From Bradyrhizobium sp. RP6 (GTDB lineage Bacteria > Pseudomonadota > Alphaproteobacteria > Rhizobiales > Xanthobacteraceae): a stretch of DNA of 64,000 bases. Positions 9,033 to 18,622 of the stretch are shown here, piece by piece. Each line of letters opens with the position of its first letter. Position 1 is the first letter of the stretch. Made by a program: the position numbers and the translations under genes. The stretch lies in the NCBI RefSeq assembly GCF_003837805.1, contig NZ_RQIT01000005.1, forward strand, positions 62,001 to 126,000, in the 5' to 3' direction. Under the pieces are notes generated by a model. The model did no database searches. It was given only the letters and a program-made list of their open reading frames with translations, and was not told the origin of the DNA.

Positions 9033-10312
9033 GAGACCGCCCGTTCCACTTCTTCCGGGGCCGCTCCGCCCCCCTGATGGTGCGAGAGGCCGAGACCTTG
9101 CCGGTCCTCGATGCGGGCCGCGGCGCGGTCCTGCGGATCGAAGCCCGAGCGCTCAATCCCGGAATCGAGGTGAATGAGATAGCCGCGAACGAGTTTCGCC
9201 CGCTCCCCATCAACGCACGCCACCAGTTCAACTAGCGCGGCGCGCAGGCGGCGCATCACCTGGATGGAGGTCGATCCGAACTGCCGGATCTCGTCGAACG
9301 CCAGCGCGAGGTAGTCCTCCCAGGTCGGCATCCGATAGATCACCCTGAGATCGCCGTCGTCGTCGAATGCCCGGCACGCCTCCAGATCACATTTGGCCAA
9401 CCGCCGTAGCATATCCTCGATCTGGTCAATGGCCTGGACGGCGGTGGTGGGGTCATTGATGGCGGGGGACAGCGCCTTGATCGCGACATCGACGAGAAGC
9501 CGCATTGCATATTTCGGGTCCAGCTCGAAAGTCCGCTGCTCGTCGAGACGAACGCATGCACTCAGCTCCTTGTCTCGGACGAGAGCGGCGGTCCCGTGGG
9601 CGCGCAGGATGACACTATCTTCGAGCAGGGTGTCCCCGACGCCGCACTCCATCACGATGAGACCGTCCATCCGGCGGGCATGGTGGACCAGCCTGGCAAT
9701 GTCGATCGAGGTCACCGACTGCGGATTGCCGACATGCTTGACCGTCAGCTCTGGCGTACCTTGGAGATCTTTCGCTCGCGCGGCCTTGCCGGACGTCCGC
9801 CATGGGACCGCCTGGTACGTGCTGACGATGACCTGCCGGCCCGTATCGCCGAGCGCCTGCAGCACCCGTATGATTTGGAGGTTGTTCAAGCGCTGGACGA
9901 GTTGCGCGAGCATCAACACGCTCGCCACCAGCATGGCTGCGACGATCGCGGCAGACAGGAATGGCACCCCCTGCGCCCCCTGGCGATCGACCCAGGCCAG
10001 CGTGGAGAGGCTGTACATGAAGGTCGCGACGAACATACCGAGCGAGTGGAACAGCAGCCGGTCGCGCGCAAACCAGACCACGAGGCGAGGCGAATAGACC
10101 ACGGCATTGAACTGAACGAGCACGAAAGCGATCGAAAACACGATTCCGGTTAGTGCCATCATGCCCGAGGCGACTGCCGACAAATAGGCCTGCGCGGAAG
10201 AAGTCGACAGATTGAGACTGACGGCCAGGAACGTCGCTTCCAGGCGCGGCACCAGGAAGCCGGCCGCGACGCTCACAATCGCATAGAGCGTGGGTATCAG
10301 CCAAAGCTGCAT
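9029..10312 (-). CDS. DUF2254 family membrane protein
   Basis: A 427-residue protein starting at ATG 10312, where AAAGGA sits six bases upstream; longer readings run into the FixK-type box. Four hydrophobic segments occupy the first 180 residues or so, followed by a soluble domain with conserved-looking stretches such as YSPRLVVWFARDR, DIARLVHHARRMDG and ALSPAINDPTTAVQAIDQI. These match DUF2254, predicted membrane proteins of unknown function. It heads a three-gene membrane unit. The 80-base gap to the FixK-type box fits regulation by FixK/FNR from that site. Confidence 0.85.
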   Translation of the reverse strand: MQLWLIPTLYAIVSVAAGFLVPRLEATFLAVSLNLSTSSAQAYLSAVASGMMALTGIVFSIAFVLVQFNAVVYSPRLVVWFARDRLLFHSLGMFVATFMYSLSTLAWVDRQGAQGVPFLSAAIVAAMLVASVLMLAQLVQRLNNLQIIRVLQALGDTGRQVIVSTYQAVPWRTSGKAARAKDLQGTPELTVKHVGNPQSVTSIDIARLVHHARRMDGLIVMECGVGDTLLEDSVILRAHGTAALVRDKELSACVRLDEQRTFELDPKYAMRLLVDVAIKALSPAINDPTTAVQAIDQIEDMLRRLAKCDLEACRAFDDDGDLRVIYRMPTWEDYLALAFDEIRQFGSTSIQVMRRLRAALVELVACVDGERAKLVRGYLIHLDSGIERSGFDPQDRAAARIEDRQGLGLSHHQGGGAAPEEVERAVS

Positions 10313-10391
10313 GCCAATTCCTTTCACGCTGCCCGAATGCCGGCCGGTCCGCTCGGCAAGTGACAGCATCCTCGCGCTCGCGCGCGGTTCG

Positions 10392-10405
10392 TTGATCTTG
10401 ATCAA
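10392..10405. promoter_or_regulatory. FixK/FNR-type box between divergent DUF2254 and DUF1622 genes
   Basis: TTGATCTTGATCAA is an almost perfect inverted repeat matching the rhizobial FixK consensus (TTGA-N6-TCAA). The centre is 86 bases upstream of the DUF2254 start on the minus strand and about 100 bases upstream of the DUF1622 start on the plus strand. Both distances allow a class II promoter with a 40-60 base leader, so the box could serve one or both genes. It is the second such site within 3.2 kb, which makes chance occurrence unlikely. Use by FixK2 or an FNR homolog is inferred. Confidence 0.72.
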
Positions 10406-10498
10406 GGGTGCGTACCGCCTACTGGGATCAATGCTGACCTATTGGGCGGGCGCCACGTTCATCGCGCGCCGCGCCGCTCGCAACGAAGACTCTGGATC

Positions 10499-10888
10499 AT
10501 GAATCCCGCCGCCGATCATGTGCCTTCCTTCGAGACCGCCACCAGCCAGTGGATTCACCTCGTCGGCATCGGCATCGAGATTTTCGGCGTATTCATCATC
10601 GTCGTCGGGATCATCTGGTCGACCCGATACGTCTTTGGACGAGAGCTCGTATCCCGCTATGACCGCTACAAGATCAGCATCGGTCGATCGCTGTTGCTCG
10701 GCCTCGAGGTGCTGGTGGCGGCGGACATCGTGAAAACGATCGCGATCGAGCTGACCTTCGTGAGCCTCGGCCTGCTGGCCGGCCTGGTTGTGGTTCGCAC
10801 CTTCCTGAGCTGGACACTGACGCTGGAGATCGAAGGCCGCTGGCCGTGGCAGCCGGAGCAGCCCAAGAGAGCCAGAGAAGGTCATTGA
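10499..10888 (+). CDS. DUF1622 family membrane protein
   Basis: A 129-residue protein from ATG 10499. Three hydrophobic segments are visible: WIHLVGIGIEIFGVFIIVVG, GRSLLLGLEVLVAADIVKTI and TFVSLGLLAGLVVVRTFLSW, ending in a short polar tail. The pattern LLLGLEVLVAADIVKT is characteristic of DUF1622, small membrane proteins of unknown function. It is divergent from the DUF2254 unit with a FixK-type box between them. No strong ribosome-binding site was seen at the chosen start; an upstream ATG at 10442 adds 19 residues without hydrophobic character. Confidence 0.8.
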   Translation: MNPAADHVPSFETATSQWIHLVGIGIEIFGVFIIVVGIIWSTRYVFGRELVSRYDRYKISIGRSLLLGLEVLVAADIVKTIAIELTFVSLGLLAGLVVVRTFLSWTLTLEIEGRWPWQPEQPKRAREGH

Positions 10889-11388
10889 GCTTGCACTCGA
10901 GGTGGGGCGGTCGCATCCTCCCTGGCCCTGCATTCAAAATCAGACCGATGACACCGTCCGGTATGTCACCGTCTCCGCTGTCAACGAACACTCCCATATT
11001 CGACGCTTCGGTCAGGGCACAGAACCTGGCTGTAGGTACCGCCGCAGAAGATAGCTTGGCCCGGGTCGAAGCGCCGCTTTCAATGATGCACATGGCCGTG
11101 TGCTAAGGCCTCGATGAGAGACACCGCACGGCCGATGGGGTCTATGAGAAGCATACTAAATTGCGACTTGACTGTCGGTTGCAAGCGGCTGTCCGTTTTA
11201 CGCGCCCAGTATCCCATTCTACGACGAGCACGTAAGCGACCTGTCTCGTCGGATTTGTACGTTGTATCGAATGGGTGAAGACACGGAAGCAACGGATAAG
11301 TCGCACAGCAATTTGATTGTGCCACGTCCGTCCACAAAAAGCATCGCGCGAGACCCATTCTGTTCTCGGCGATCACTCCGCGAAGGTC
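10889..11388. other. Intergenic region with no supported gene
   Basis: About 500 bases between DUF1622 and the tRNA-Lys terminator. Open frames on both strands are short, lack convincing start signals and show no protein family I recognise. No strong hairpin or repeat was noticed. It may hold the terminator of the DUF1622 transcript, but none was clear. Confidence 0.4.
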
Positions 11389-11410
11389 TTGGAAAATCGG
11401 GGTTTTCCAA
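11389..11410 (-). terminator. Hairpin downstream of tRNA-Lys
   Basis: TTGGAAAA and TTTTCCAA form an eight-base-pair stem around a six-base loop. It starts directly after the encoded CCA end of the tRNA on the minus strand. The T residues are within the 3' arm rather than after it, so termination efficiency is uncertain. Confidence 0.5.
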
Positions 11411-11486
<76 letters not shown>

Positions 11487-11652
11487 GAAAGGCGGCCAAA
11501 GCCTTGCGAGGCCGGTCGTTTAGCAAAGCGATCCGGGGATGGCAAGCGATCGGGTGCAAGTTTTCCAAGGCTTCGTCCACAAATCTGGAAATTCGAAAAG
11601 CCGCTGGATTCCAGCGGCTTCGCCAAGGTTAACGGCCGGAAACCCGAGCCGC

Positions 11653-12249
11653 TCAGAGCCGGCCCTCACGGTCCCGGTCCGGACCGCCGTCACGGTCGAA
11701 ACGGTCGTGGTGGAAGTGGTCCATGCCCCGATCCATCATGCGGTCCATGCGCTCCATGAAATGGCGGTGCCGCGGCCCGTCCTCGCCGCCGCCGAACGGG
11801 CCGCGGTGGCGGGTCAGCACGGCGAGGCGCCGTTTCTGGCCCTCGTCCAGGGTCTTGTAGAGCGGATCGGCGGCATCGGCGATCTTCTTCAGGGCCGCGG
11901 AGCTGGCGCCCATGTCCTCGGCGCGCTGGCGCAGGCGGGCGATCGGATCCTCGACCCTGTCGGCATCGCCCGGCCCGGCATTCATCCGCGCATTGGCGCG
12001 ATCAATGCGCAGCTTGGCGAACTCCCGCACGGCGGCCTCGACCGGCGGCCACAGCTTCTCCTGATCGGCGTTGAGCTTCAGCCCGGCATGAACGGCGGCG
12101 ATCCGCGCGTCGACGAAGGCGGCACGGTCCTCGGGGTTCATGCGCATGTGGCGGACGTGCTCCATCCACGGGCGGTGATATTGGGCATAGACCGCGCCCG
12201 AGCCGGCGATGCTGAGCACTGCGATGGCTGCGATGGTGAATTTCCTCAT
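11653..12249 (-). CDS. Spy/CpxP family (LTXXQ-type) periplasmic protein
   Basis: A 198-residue protein with a signal peptide (MRKFTIAAIAVLSIAGSGAVYA). The mature part is helical, with LNADQEKLW near residue 57 standing for the LTxxQ motif and a second helix ending KTLDEGQKRRLAVL, as in Spy/CpxP-like proteins. The C-terminal 50 residues are rich in His, Asp, Arg and Met, which could bind metal. Spy-like proteins act as ATP-independent periplasmic chaperones or metal-stress sensors; which applies here is unknown. It stands alone, convergent with nothing, between the tRNA and the dctP terminator. Confidence 0.8.
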   Translation of the reverse strand: MRKFTIAAIAVLSIAGSGAVYAQYHRPWMEHVRHMRMNPEDRAAFVDARIAAVHAGLKLNADQEKLWPPVEAAVREFAKLRIDRANARMNAGPGDADRVEDPIARLRQRAEDMGASSAALKKIADAADPLYKTLDEGQKRRLAVLTRHRGPFGGGEDGPRHRHFMERMDRMMDRGMDHFHHDRFDRDGGPDRDREGRL

Positions 12250-12388
12250 ACGAACCTCCTCTGGAAGGATGCTCCGAGGATGGGCGCGGCGCGGCCGACG
12301 CGCAACTTACAACTTGGACAGGGAGCGCTAGTTACGAAGATGTAACGGCCGATTTTACCTCCCGCCGCGATCGGAAATCATTCACAAC

Positions 12389-12422
12389 AAAAAGGCTTCC
12401 GTGCAGCTCGCACGGAAGCCTT
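12389..12422 (-). terminator. Rho-independent terminator of dctP-like gene
   Basis: Thirteen perfect base pairs (12392-12404 with 12410-12422) flank a five-base loop. Read on the minus strand the hairpin is followed by TTTTT at 12393-12389. It lies 25 bases after the stop of the DctP-type gene, so it ends that transcript. Confidence 0.88.
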
Positions 12423-12447
12423 CATTCATCATTCATCGTCCGTCGGA

Positions 12448-13449
12448 TCAGTTCGTGGTGCTCTTGGCTTCCTTCTGGAACTCGTCGATCAGCGACTGGC
12501 CGACCCGGCTTGCTGCGTCCTTGTAGACCGGCTCCATCGCCTTGCGCATCGCCTCGTCCTGCTCCGGCGTGAGCTTGATGATCTCGCTCTTTCCGCTCTT
12601 CTTGATCTCGGCGAGCGCGTCGTCGTTCTCCTTCTGCGACTGCGCGTTGCTGAAGGCGGTCGCCTCCTTCATCGCCTTGGAAAGCTGGTCGCGGATGTCC
12701 GCCGGCAGGTCATCCCAGAACTTCTTGTTCACGATCACGACGTAGCCGATGTAACCGTGGTTGGTCTCGGTGATGTACTTCTGAACCTCGTGCATTTTCT
12801 GGGTATAGATGTTCGACCAGGTGTTCTCCTGTCCGTCGACCACGCCGGTCTGCAGTGCCTGGTAGACTTCCGAGAACGCCATGACCTGCGGCAGCGAGCT
12901 GAGCGCCTTGAACTGGGCCTGCAGAACGCGCGAGGACTGGATGCGGAACTTGACGCCCTGATAATCGGCAGGCGTCACCAGCTTCTTGTTGGCACTCATT
13001 TGCTTGAAGCCGTTGTCCCAATAGGCAAGTCCCGTGATGCCCTTGGCATCCAGCAGCTTGAGCAGCTTTGCGCCGAGCGGACCTTCCGTCACCTTCCGCA
13101 GCGTCTTCAGGTCCGGAAGAATGTAGGGCAGATCGAACACCTCGAATTCGCGGATGCCGAGCGGACCGAACTTGGAGTTGGACGGCGCCAGCATCTGAAC
13201 GCTGCCGAGCTGGAGCGCCTCGAGCTCTTCCTTGTCCTTGTAGAGCGTCGAGTTCGGGTAGACCTCGACCTTGACCTTGCCGCCGGTGTACTTCTCGGCA
13301 AGCTCCTTGAATTTCTCCGCGCCCTTGCCCTTCGGCGTATCGGTGGCGACGACGTGGCTGAATTTGATGATGATCGGGTCGGCGCTGGCGGGACCGACAA
13401 GGCTCAAGGCCAATGCCGCGACGGACACAGCGATCGCGAAGGTGCGCAT
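12448..13449 (-). CDS. TRAP transporter substrate-binding protein, DctP family
   Basis: A 333-residue periplasmic protein with a signal peptide cleaved after ASA (about residue 23). Family signs are IIIKFSHVVATDTPKGKGAE at the mature N-terminus, the central FRIQSSRVLQAQF containing the arginine that normally binds a substrate carboxylate, and GVVDGQENTWSNIY. DctP proteins deliver C4-dicarboxylates or other organic acids to a DctQM membrane complex. No DctQ or DctM gene lies nearby: the neighbours are a Spy-like gene and leuA. It is therefore an orphan binding protein with its own terminator and a good ribosome site (AGGGAGA). Confidence 0.92.
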   Translation of the reverse strand: MRTFAIAVSVAALALSLVGPASADPIIIKFSHVVATDTPKGKGAEKFKELAEKYTGGKVKVEVYPNSTLYKDKEELEALQLGSVQMLAPSNSKFGPLGIREFEVFDLPYILPDLKTLRKVTEGPLGAKLLKLLDAKGITGLAYWDNGFKQMSANKKLVTPADYQGVKFRIQSSRVLQAQFKALSSLPQVMAFSEVYQALQTGVVDGQENTWSNIYTQKMHEVQKYITETNHGYIGYVVIVNKKFWDDLPADIRDQLSKAMKEATAFSNAQSQKENDDALAEIKKSGKSEIIKLTPEQDEAMRKAMEPVYKDAASRVGQSLIDEFQKEAKSTTN

Positions 13450-13573
13450 ATTCTCTCCCTGTTGTTATTTGAGCCGCCCGGTTGCCGGTCAGCTGTCCTC
13501 ATGCCAGCCAAATCAATACAGGCCGGCGCCCAAGCCCGCTATTGGTCGTTAGCAGGGCAGCCATCTCTCAGAC

Positions 13574-13654
13574 CGTCATTCCGGGGCGATGCAAAGCATC
13601 GAGCCCGGAATCTCGAGATTCCGGGTCTGGTCCTTCGGACCATCCCGGAATGAC
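13574..13654. repeat. Palindromic intergenic repeat
   Basis: Outer arms GTCATTCCGGG and CCCGGAATGAC enclose further inverted segments, including GGAATCTCGAGATTCC and GGTCCTTCGGACC. The whole 80-base element can fold into nested stems. Elements of this wording are common between genes in Bradyrhizobium-like genomes. It sits between the dctP promoter and the leuA stop, and may serve as the leuA terminator. Confidence 0.75.
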
Positions 13655-13666
13655 AAGCTTTGCTCG

Positions 13667-15229
<1,563 letters not shown>

Positions 15230-15309
15230 ACGAAATTCCTTTTGAGCGTTTGCGCCGTTCAGACCGTTTTAGTCCCTTGGCGCTTGAGGTGTCCGGTGAT
15301 CTCGACCAA

Positions 15310-15353
15310 CCCCTGAGCGCCCAGGCGCGTGGCGCCCAGCCGGCCCTCAGGGG
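15310..15353 (-). promoter_or_regulatory. Hairpin in leuA leader
   Basis: CCCCTGAG (15310-15317) and CTCAGGGG (15346-15353) pair over eight bases, with an inner GGCGC/GCGCC stem and a direct repeat GCGCCCAG. The 5' arm on the minus strand contains the stop codon of the leader peptide. A competing pairing exists: 15316-15321 with 15279-15284 (six bases). This is the layout expected of ribosome-position-dependent control, but no run of T residues follows, so classic attenuation is not proven. Confidence 0.55.
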
Positions 15354-15466
15354 CAAGTAAGAAGAAGGCCGCCAATAAGGAGGGTGGGCAGCAACGCGGC
15401 CGAGGTCGTGGCGGCGGCCAGAGCCACCTCCCCCGAAATCCCCTCGATTTGGCCACGAATCAGCAT
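15347..15466 (-). CDS. leuA leader peptide (39 residues)
   Basis: An ATG at 15466 preceded by AAAAGGG at proper distance opens a 39-codon frame on the minus strand ending in TGA at 15349-15347. Nine of the 39 residues are leucine, including two pairs and a final run of three successive CTT codons (15367-15359) four codons before the stop. The peptide ends in T-C-P. The stop falls inside the leader hairpin. Leucine-rich leader peptides controlling leuA are known in proteobacteria; here the call rests on composition, position and structure. It is in a different frame from an overlapping 65-codon reading that lacks these features. Confidence 0.65.
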   Translation of the reverse strand: MLIRGQIEGISGEVALAAATTSAALLPTLLIGGLLLTCP

Positions 15467-15626
15467 TGCCAGACCCTTTTGAGCCCCGAAATCCTCGGCG
15501 AAAACCGTTGACGGTTGGTTGCCGGAAGGCTCAGTACGGCCCGTTTCTAGACGAAAAACGGCTGTAACTGCAACGCCAAAAGATGGTCAGCATGCGTGAC
15601 CTAGTAGGCCATAGCCTGAGGTCCGG

Positions 15627-15893
15627 CTATCCCGTGCCGGTGCGGCGGGCACGAGCCCTGCTCTCCCAGCGGTCCAGCATCTGGCCGAGTTCGCCGGTCG
15701 GCACGGGTGCAGCGGTGTCGGCTTTCGCAAGCTCGTTGGTATTGGCCGGCGCGTTCGCATGGAGCCAATCCGGTTCGCTGTATTCGCGCCAGCGGCGTGC
15801 CTCCGCGCGCCTTTTGCGGGAGACGTAGTCGCGTGCGAAATAGCCGGCCGCAAATGCGATCGCGAGGATGAAGACCAGGACGACAATTTGCAC
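15627..15893 (-). CDS. Small membrane-anchored protein, unknown function
   Basis: An 88-residue protein with one N-terminal transmembrane helix (VVLVFILAIAFAAGYFARDY) followed by a basic RKRRAEARRWREY stretch and a polar tail. The topology suggests a type II anchor with a cytoplasmic basic segment. No family is recognised. It lies upstream of the leuA leader on the same strand and divergent from the broken SMP-30 gene. A slightly longer reading in another frame has no such helix and is disregarded. Confidence 0.6.
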   Translation of the reverse strand: MQIVVLVFILAIAFAAGYFARDYVSRKRRAEARRWREYSEPDWLHANAPANTNELAKADTAAPVPTGELGQMLDRWESRARARRTGTG

Positions 15894-16072
15894 AATGAGC
15901 TCCGGCTTTATCCCGTCAAACTCTCATCCAAAACGCACTCGAAGGTGACGAAATTGCGACCCGCCATCGCGCCGTGGTTTCGATTCCGCCTCTCGCAACC
16001 GACACCGGACCGGACTAACCTTCGGCGGCTCGGCCGGATCAACCGGCCAGCGAACACGATCGGGAGGACGCG

Positions 16073-17311
16073 ATGACACGCCAAGAGGCTCGTGACCACG
16101 AGCTGCGTGAGCAGGATACTGCGCTTTCACGACGAACACTTGTCCGGGGGCTGGCGCTCGGCGCCGCGGCGACCTTGGCCGGAGGTGGCTCCGCGCTGGG
16201 CCAGACCGGGCCTGCCGCCCCGCCGACGACGATCACCACCCCGCCGCGCGATTTCGGCCCCCACGGCGCGCCGACCACTTATTTCTGGGACCCCGACATC
16301 ATCGCGGTCGATCCGTCCTTCAACGATCTCGCGCAGCCCAACACCGCAATCAAGCGGCTGTACACCGGGCTGCTCTAGGCCGAAGGCCCGGCGTGGAGCG
16401 CGCAGGGCCGCTATCTCCTGTGGAGCGACATTCCCAACAACCGGCAGATGCGCTGGACCGAGGACGACGGCCGCGTCAGCGTATTCCGCTCGCCCTCCAA
16501 CAATTCCAACGGCAACTCCTTCGACTTCCAGGGCCGCCAGCTCTCCTGCGAGCACCTGACGCGCCGGGTGACGCGCTACGAGCATGACGGCACCGCCACG
16601 GTGCTCGCGGACTCCTACCAGGGCAAGCGGCTGAACTCGCCGAACGACGTCGCCGCGCATCCCGATGGCAGCTACTGGTTCACCGATCCGCCCTATGGCG
16701 GCCAGCTCTATGAGGGCGAGCCCGACGTCGCGGGCGGCCCGAGCAATGCGGGCGGCAAGCTCAATCCGCGGATCGGGCAGCCGGCCGGCTTCGTGCCGGG
16801 CCGGCGCGAGCTGCCGACCAACTGCTATCGCATCGACCCTTCCGGCCGCATCGATCTCGTCGTCACCGAGGACTAGGTGCCCGACCCGAACGGGCTCTGC
16901 TTTTCGCCCGACTACAAGAAGCTCTACATCGCCTCGACCGGCAAGGGGCCCGGAGACACCGGGCCCGGCGGCAAGGGCGAGATCTTCGTGTTCGACGTCG
17001 GCAGCGACAACAAGCTCTCCAATCTCAAGAAGTTCAGCGACTGCGTGATCGATGGCGTGAAATGCGGACCCGATGGCCTGCGCTGCGACGTCAACGGCAA
17101 TCTCTGGGCTTCCAGCAATGCCGGCCGCGCCGTCGGCTACAGCGGCGTGACCGTGTGGTCACCGGAGGGCAAGCTGCTCGGCCGCATCCGCCTGCCGGAA
17201 GTGTGCGGCAACGTCTGCTTCGGCGGCCCGAAACGCAATCGCCTGTTCATGGCGGCGAGCCAGTCGCTCTACGCGGTGTACACGGCGACGCAAGGCGCGG
17301 GTCCGGGCTGA
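16073..17311 (+). pseudogene. SMP-30/gluconolactonase family protein interrupted by two in-frame TAG codons
   Basis: One reading frame runs 413 codons but contains TAG at 16376-16378 and 16874-16876; there is no frameshift. All three pieces belong to one SMP-30/gluconolactonase-like beta-propeller lactonase. The N-terminus has a Tat signal (SRRTLVRG then a hydrophobic stretch ending near SALGQ) and a good ribosome site (GGGAGG). The first TAG sits where the family has Trp before AEGPAW; the second precedes VPDPNGLCFSPD, where a CAG-to-TAG change is likely. Two single-base nonsense changes would explain the state. A product made without read-through would be 101 residues and inactive. Confidence 0.85.
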
Positions 17312-17337
17312 GGCGCCGCAGCCTTCAATTGCAGCAC

Positions 17338-17362
17338 GGCGCCGGCTTTACTCGCCGGCGCC
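17338..17362 (+). terminator. GC-rich hairpin after the broken SMP-30 gene
   Basis: GGCGCCGGC and GCCGGCGCC form a nine-base-pair stem with a seven-base loop, 26 bases after the SMP-30 stop. Only a short GTTTG follows, so it may be a weak or factor-assisted terminator separating this gene from ddl. Confidence 0.5.
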
Positions 17363-17434
17363 GAATCGTTTGGGCCGATGCGTCGGCCGGAGCAATAGAG
17401 GTGACTTACGGACAGCGCGCGTGATAATTGAGCC

Positions 17435-18580
17435 ATGGCAGACAAAATGGCAGACAAAATCCGCGTCGTTGTTCTCTATGGCGGCAGGTCCGGTGAGCAT
17501 GAGGTCTCGCTCAAATCCGCGGCCTCCGCATTCAGGCATCTCGACCGCAGCCGCTTCGAGGTGATCCCGGTCTCCATCGACAAGGCCGGGCGCTGGCAAT
17601 GGAACGATCTCGGTGCGCTCGATCTGGCGCAGACGACGTCCTTGCCGATCCTGCCCGATGCGCCCGAGATACGGCTCGCCAGGGGCCCCGATGGACGCGG
17701 CGTGCTCATGCCGATTGCGCAAGCCGTGGCCGCCCCGGTGGCCGCTCCGACCGAGATTGACGTCGTGTTTCCGGTCATGCATGGGCCGCTTTGCGAGGAC
17801 GGCACCGTGCAGGGCCTGCTGGAGCTGGCCGAGGTCGCCTATGTCGGCTCGGGCGTTCTCGCCTCCGCCGTCAGCATGGACAAGGATGTCGCCAAGCGCC
17901 TCGCCGAGTTCGCCGGCATTCCGGTCGCGCCCTATCGCGTGCTGACCCGCAAGGCCTTCGTTCAGGACCGCACGTCGTCGCTCGCGAAGGCGGCCGAAGG
18001 CCTGAGCCTGCCGGTCTTCGTCAAGCCGTGCAACATGGGCTCGAGTGTCGGCATCCACAAGGTGAAGACGTGGGATGCGCTTGGCGCGGCGCTTGACGAT
18101 GCGTTTCGTTACGACGTCAAGGTGCTGGTCGAGCAGGGCATCGACGCGCGCGAGATCGAGGTCGCGGTGCTCGAGGGCGAGACGCTGTTTTCGAGCGTCG
18201 CCAGCGAGCTGAGCCCCAACGCCCATCACGAGTTCTATTCCTACGAGGCAAAATATCTCGACCCCGATGGCGCCCGGGTCGATCTTCCGGCGAGGTTGGA
18301 TCCGGCACAGATGCAACGCGTGCGCTCGCTCGCCACAGAGGCGTTTGCGACGCTTGAATGCAGCGGCTTTGCGCGCGTCGACTTCTTCCTCGACCGACAG
18401 ACCGGTCAGTTCTATTTCAACGAGATCAACACCCTGCCCGGCTTTACCTCGATCAGCATGTATCCGAAAATGATGGAAGCCTCGGGTGTGCCCTACGGCG
18501 AGTTGCTGACGCGGCTCGTCGAGCTGGCGCTGGACCGGCACCAACAGCGTCATTCGCTGGAACGTGGCTACGTGAGCTAG
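17435..18580 (+). CDS. ddl: D-alanine--D-alanine ligase
   Basis: An ATP-grasp enzyme of 381 residues that joins two D-alanines for peptidoglycan. Family marks are VVLYGGRSGEHEVSLKSA at the N-terminus, VFPVMHGPLCEDGTVQG, VKPCNMGSSVGIHKV, and the C-terminal FNEINTLPGFTSISMYPKM with the Mg-binding Asn/Glu. The length and the GEHEVSLKSA form place it in the DdlA/VanA-like branch. The first 12 bases are duplicated in tandem, giving two candidate ATGs (17435 and 17447); either preserves the enzyme. No mur/fts cluster is nearby, so this is likely a second, stand-alone copy. Confidence 0.94.
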   Translation: MADKMADKIRVVVLYGGRSGEHEVSLKSAASAFRHLDRSRFEVIPVSIDKAGRWQWNDLGALDLAQTTSLPILPDAPEIRLARGPDGRGVLMPIAQAVAAPVAAPTEIDVVFPVMHGPLCEDGTVQGLLELAEVAYVGSGVLASAVSMDKDVAKRLAEFAGIPVAPYRVLTRKAFVQDRTSSLAKAAEGLSLPVFVKPCNMGSSVGIHKVKTWDALGAALDDAFRYDVKVLVEQGIDAREIEVAVLEGETLFSSVASELSPNAHHEFYSYEAKYLDPDGARVDLPARLDPAQMQRVRSLATEAFATLECSGFARVDFFLDRQTGQFYFNEINTLPGFTSISMYPKMMEASGVPYGELLTRLVELALDRHQQRHSLERGYVS

Positions 18581-18622
18581 GTTGTTTCCGGTCGGGGACA
18601 AGCCCGGGTCAGGACAAAGGCC

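Noticed and set aside
10674..11093. Minus-strand frame antisense to DUF1622 and extending into the gap
   Set aside because: The part over DUF1622 is a shadow and the rest has no start signal or motif.
15259..15456. A 65-codon frame overlapping the leuA leader
   Set aside because: Different frame from the leucine-rich leader, no ribosome site, proline/arginine-rich; the leader fits position and codons better.
16376..16876. Amber codons as pyrrolysine or a recoding signal
   Set aside because: Pyrrolysine is not expected in this lineage, the sites fit Trp and Gln in the family, and no downstream recoding structure was seen.
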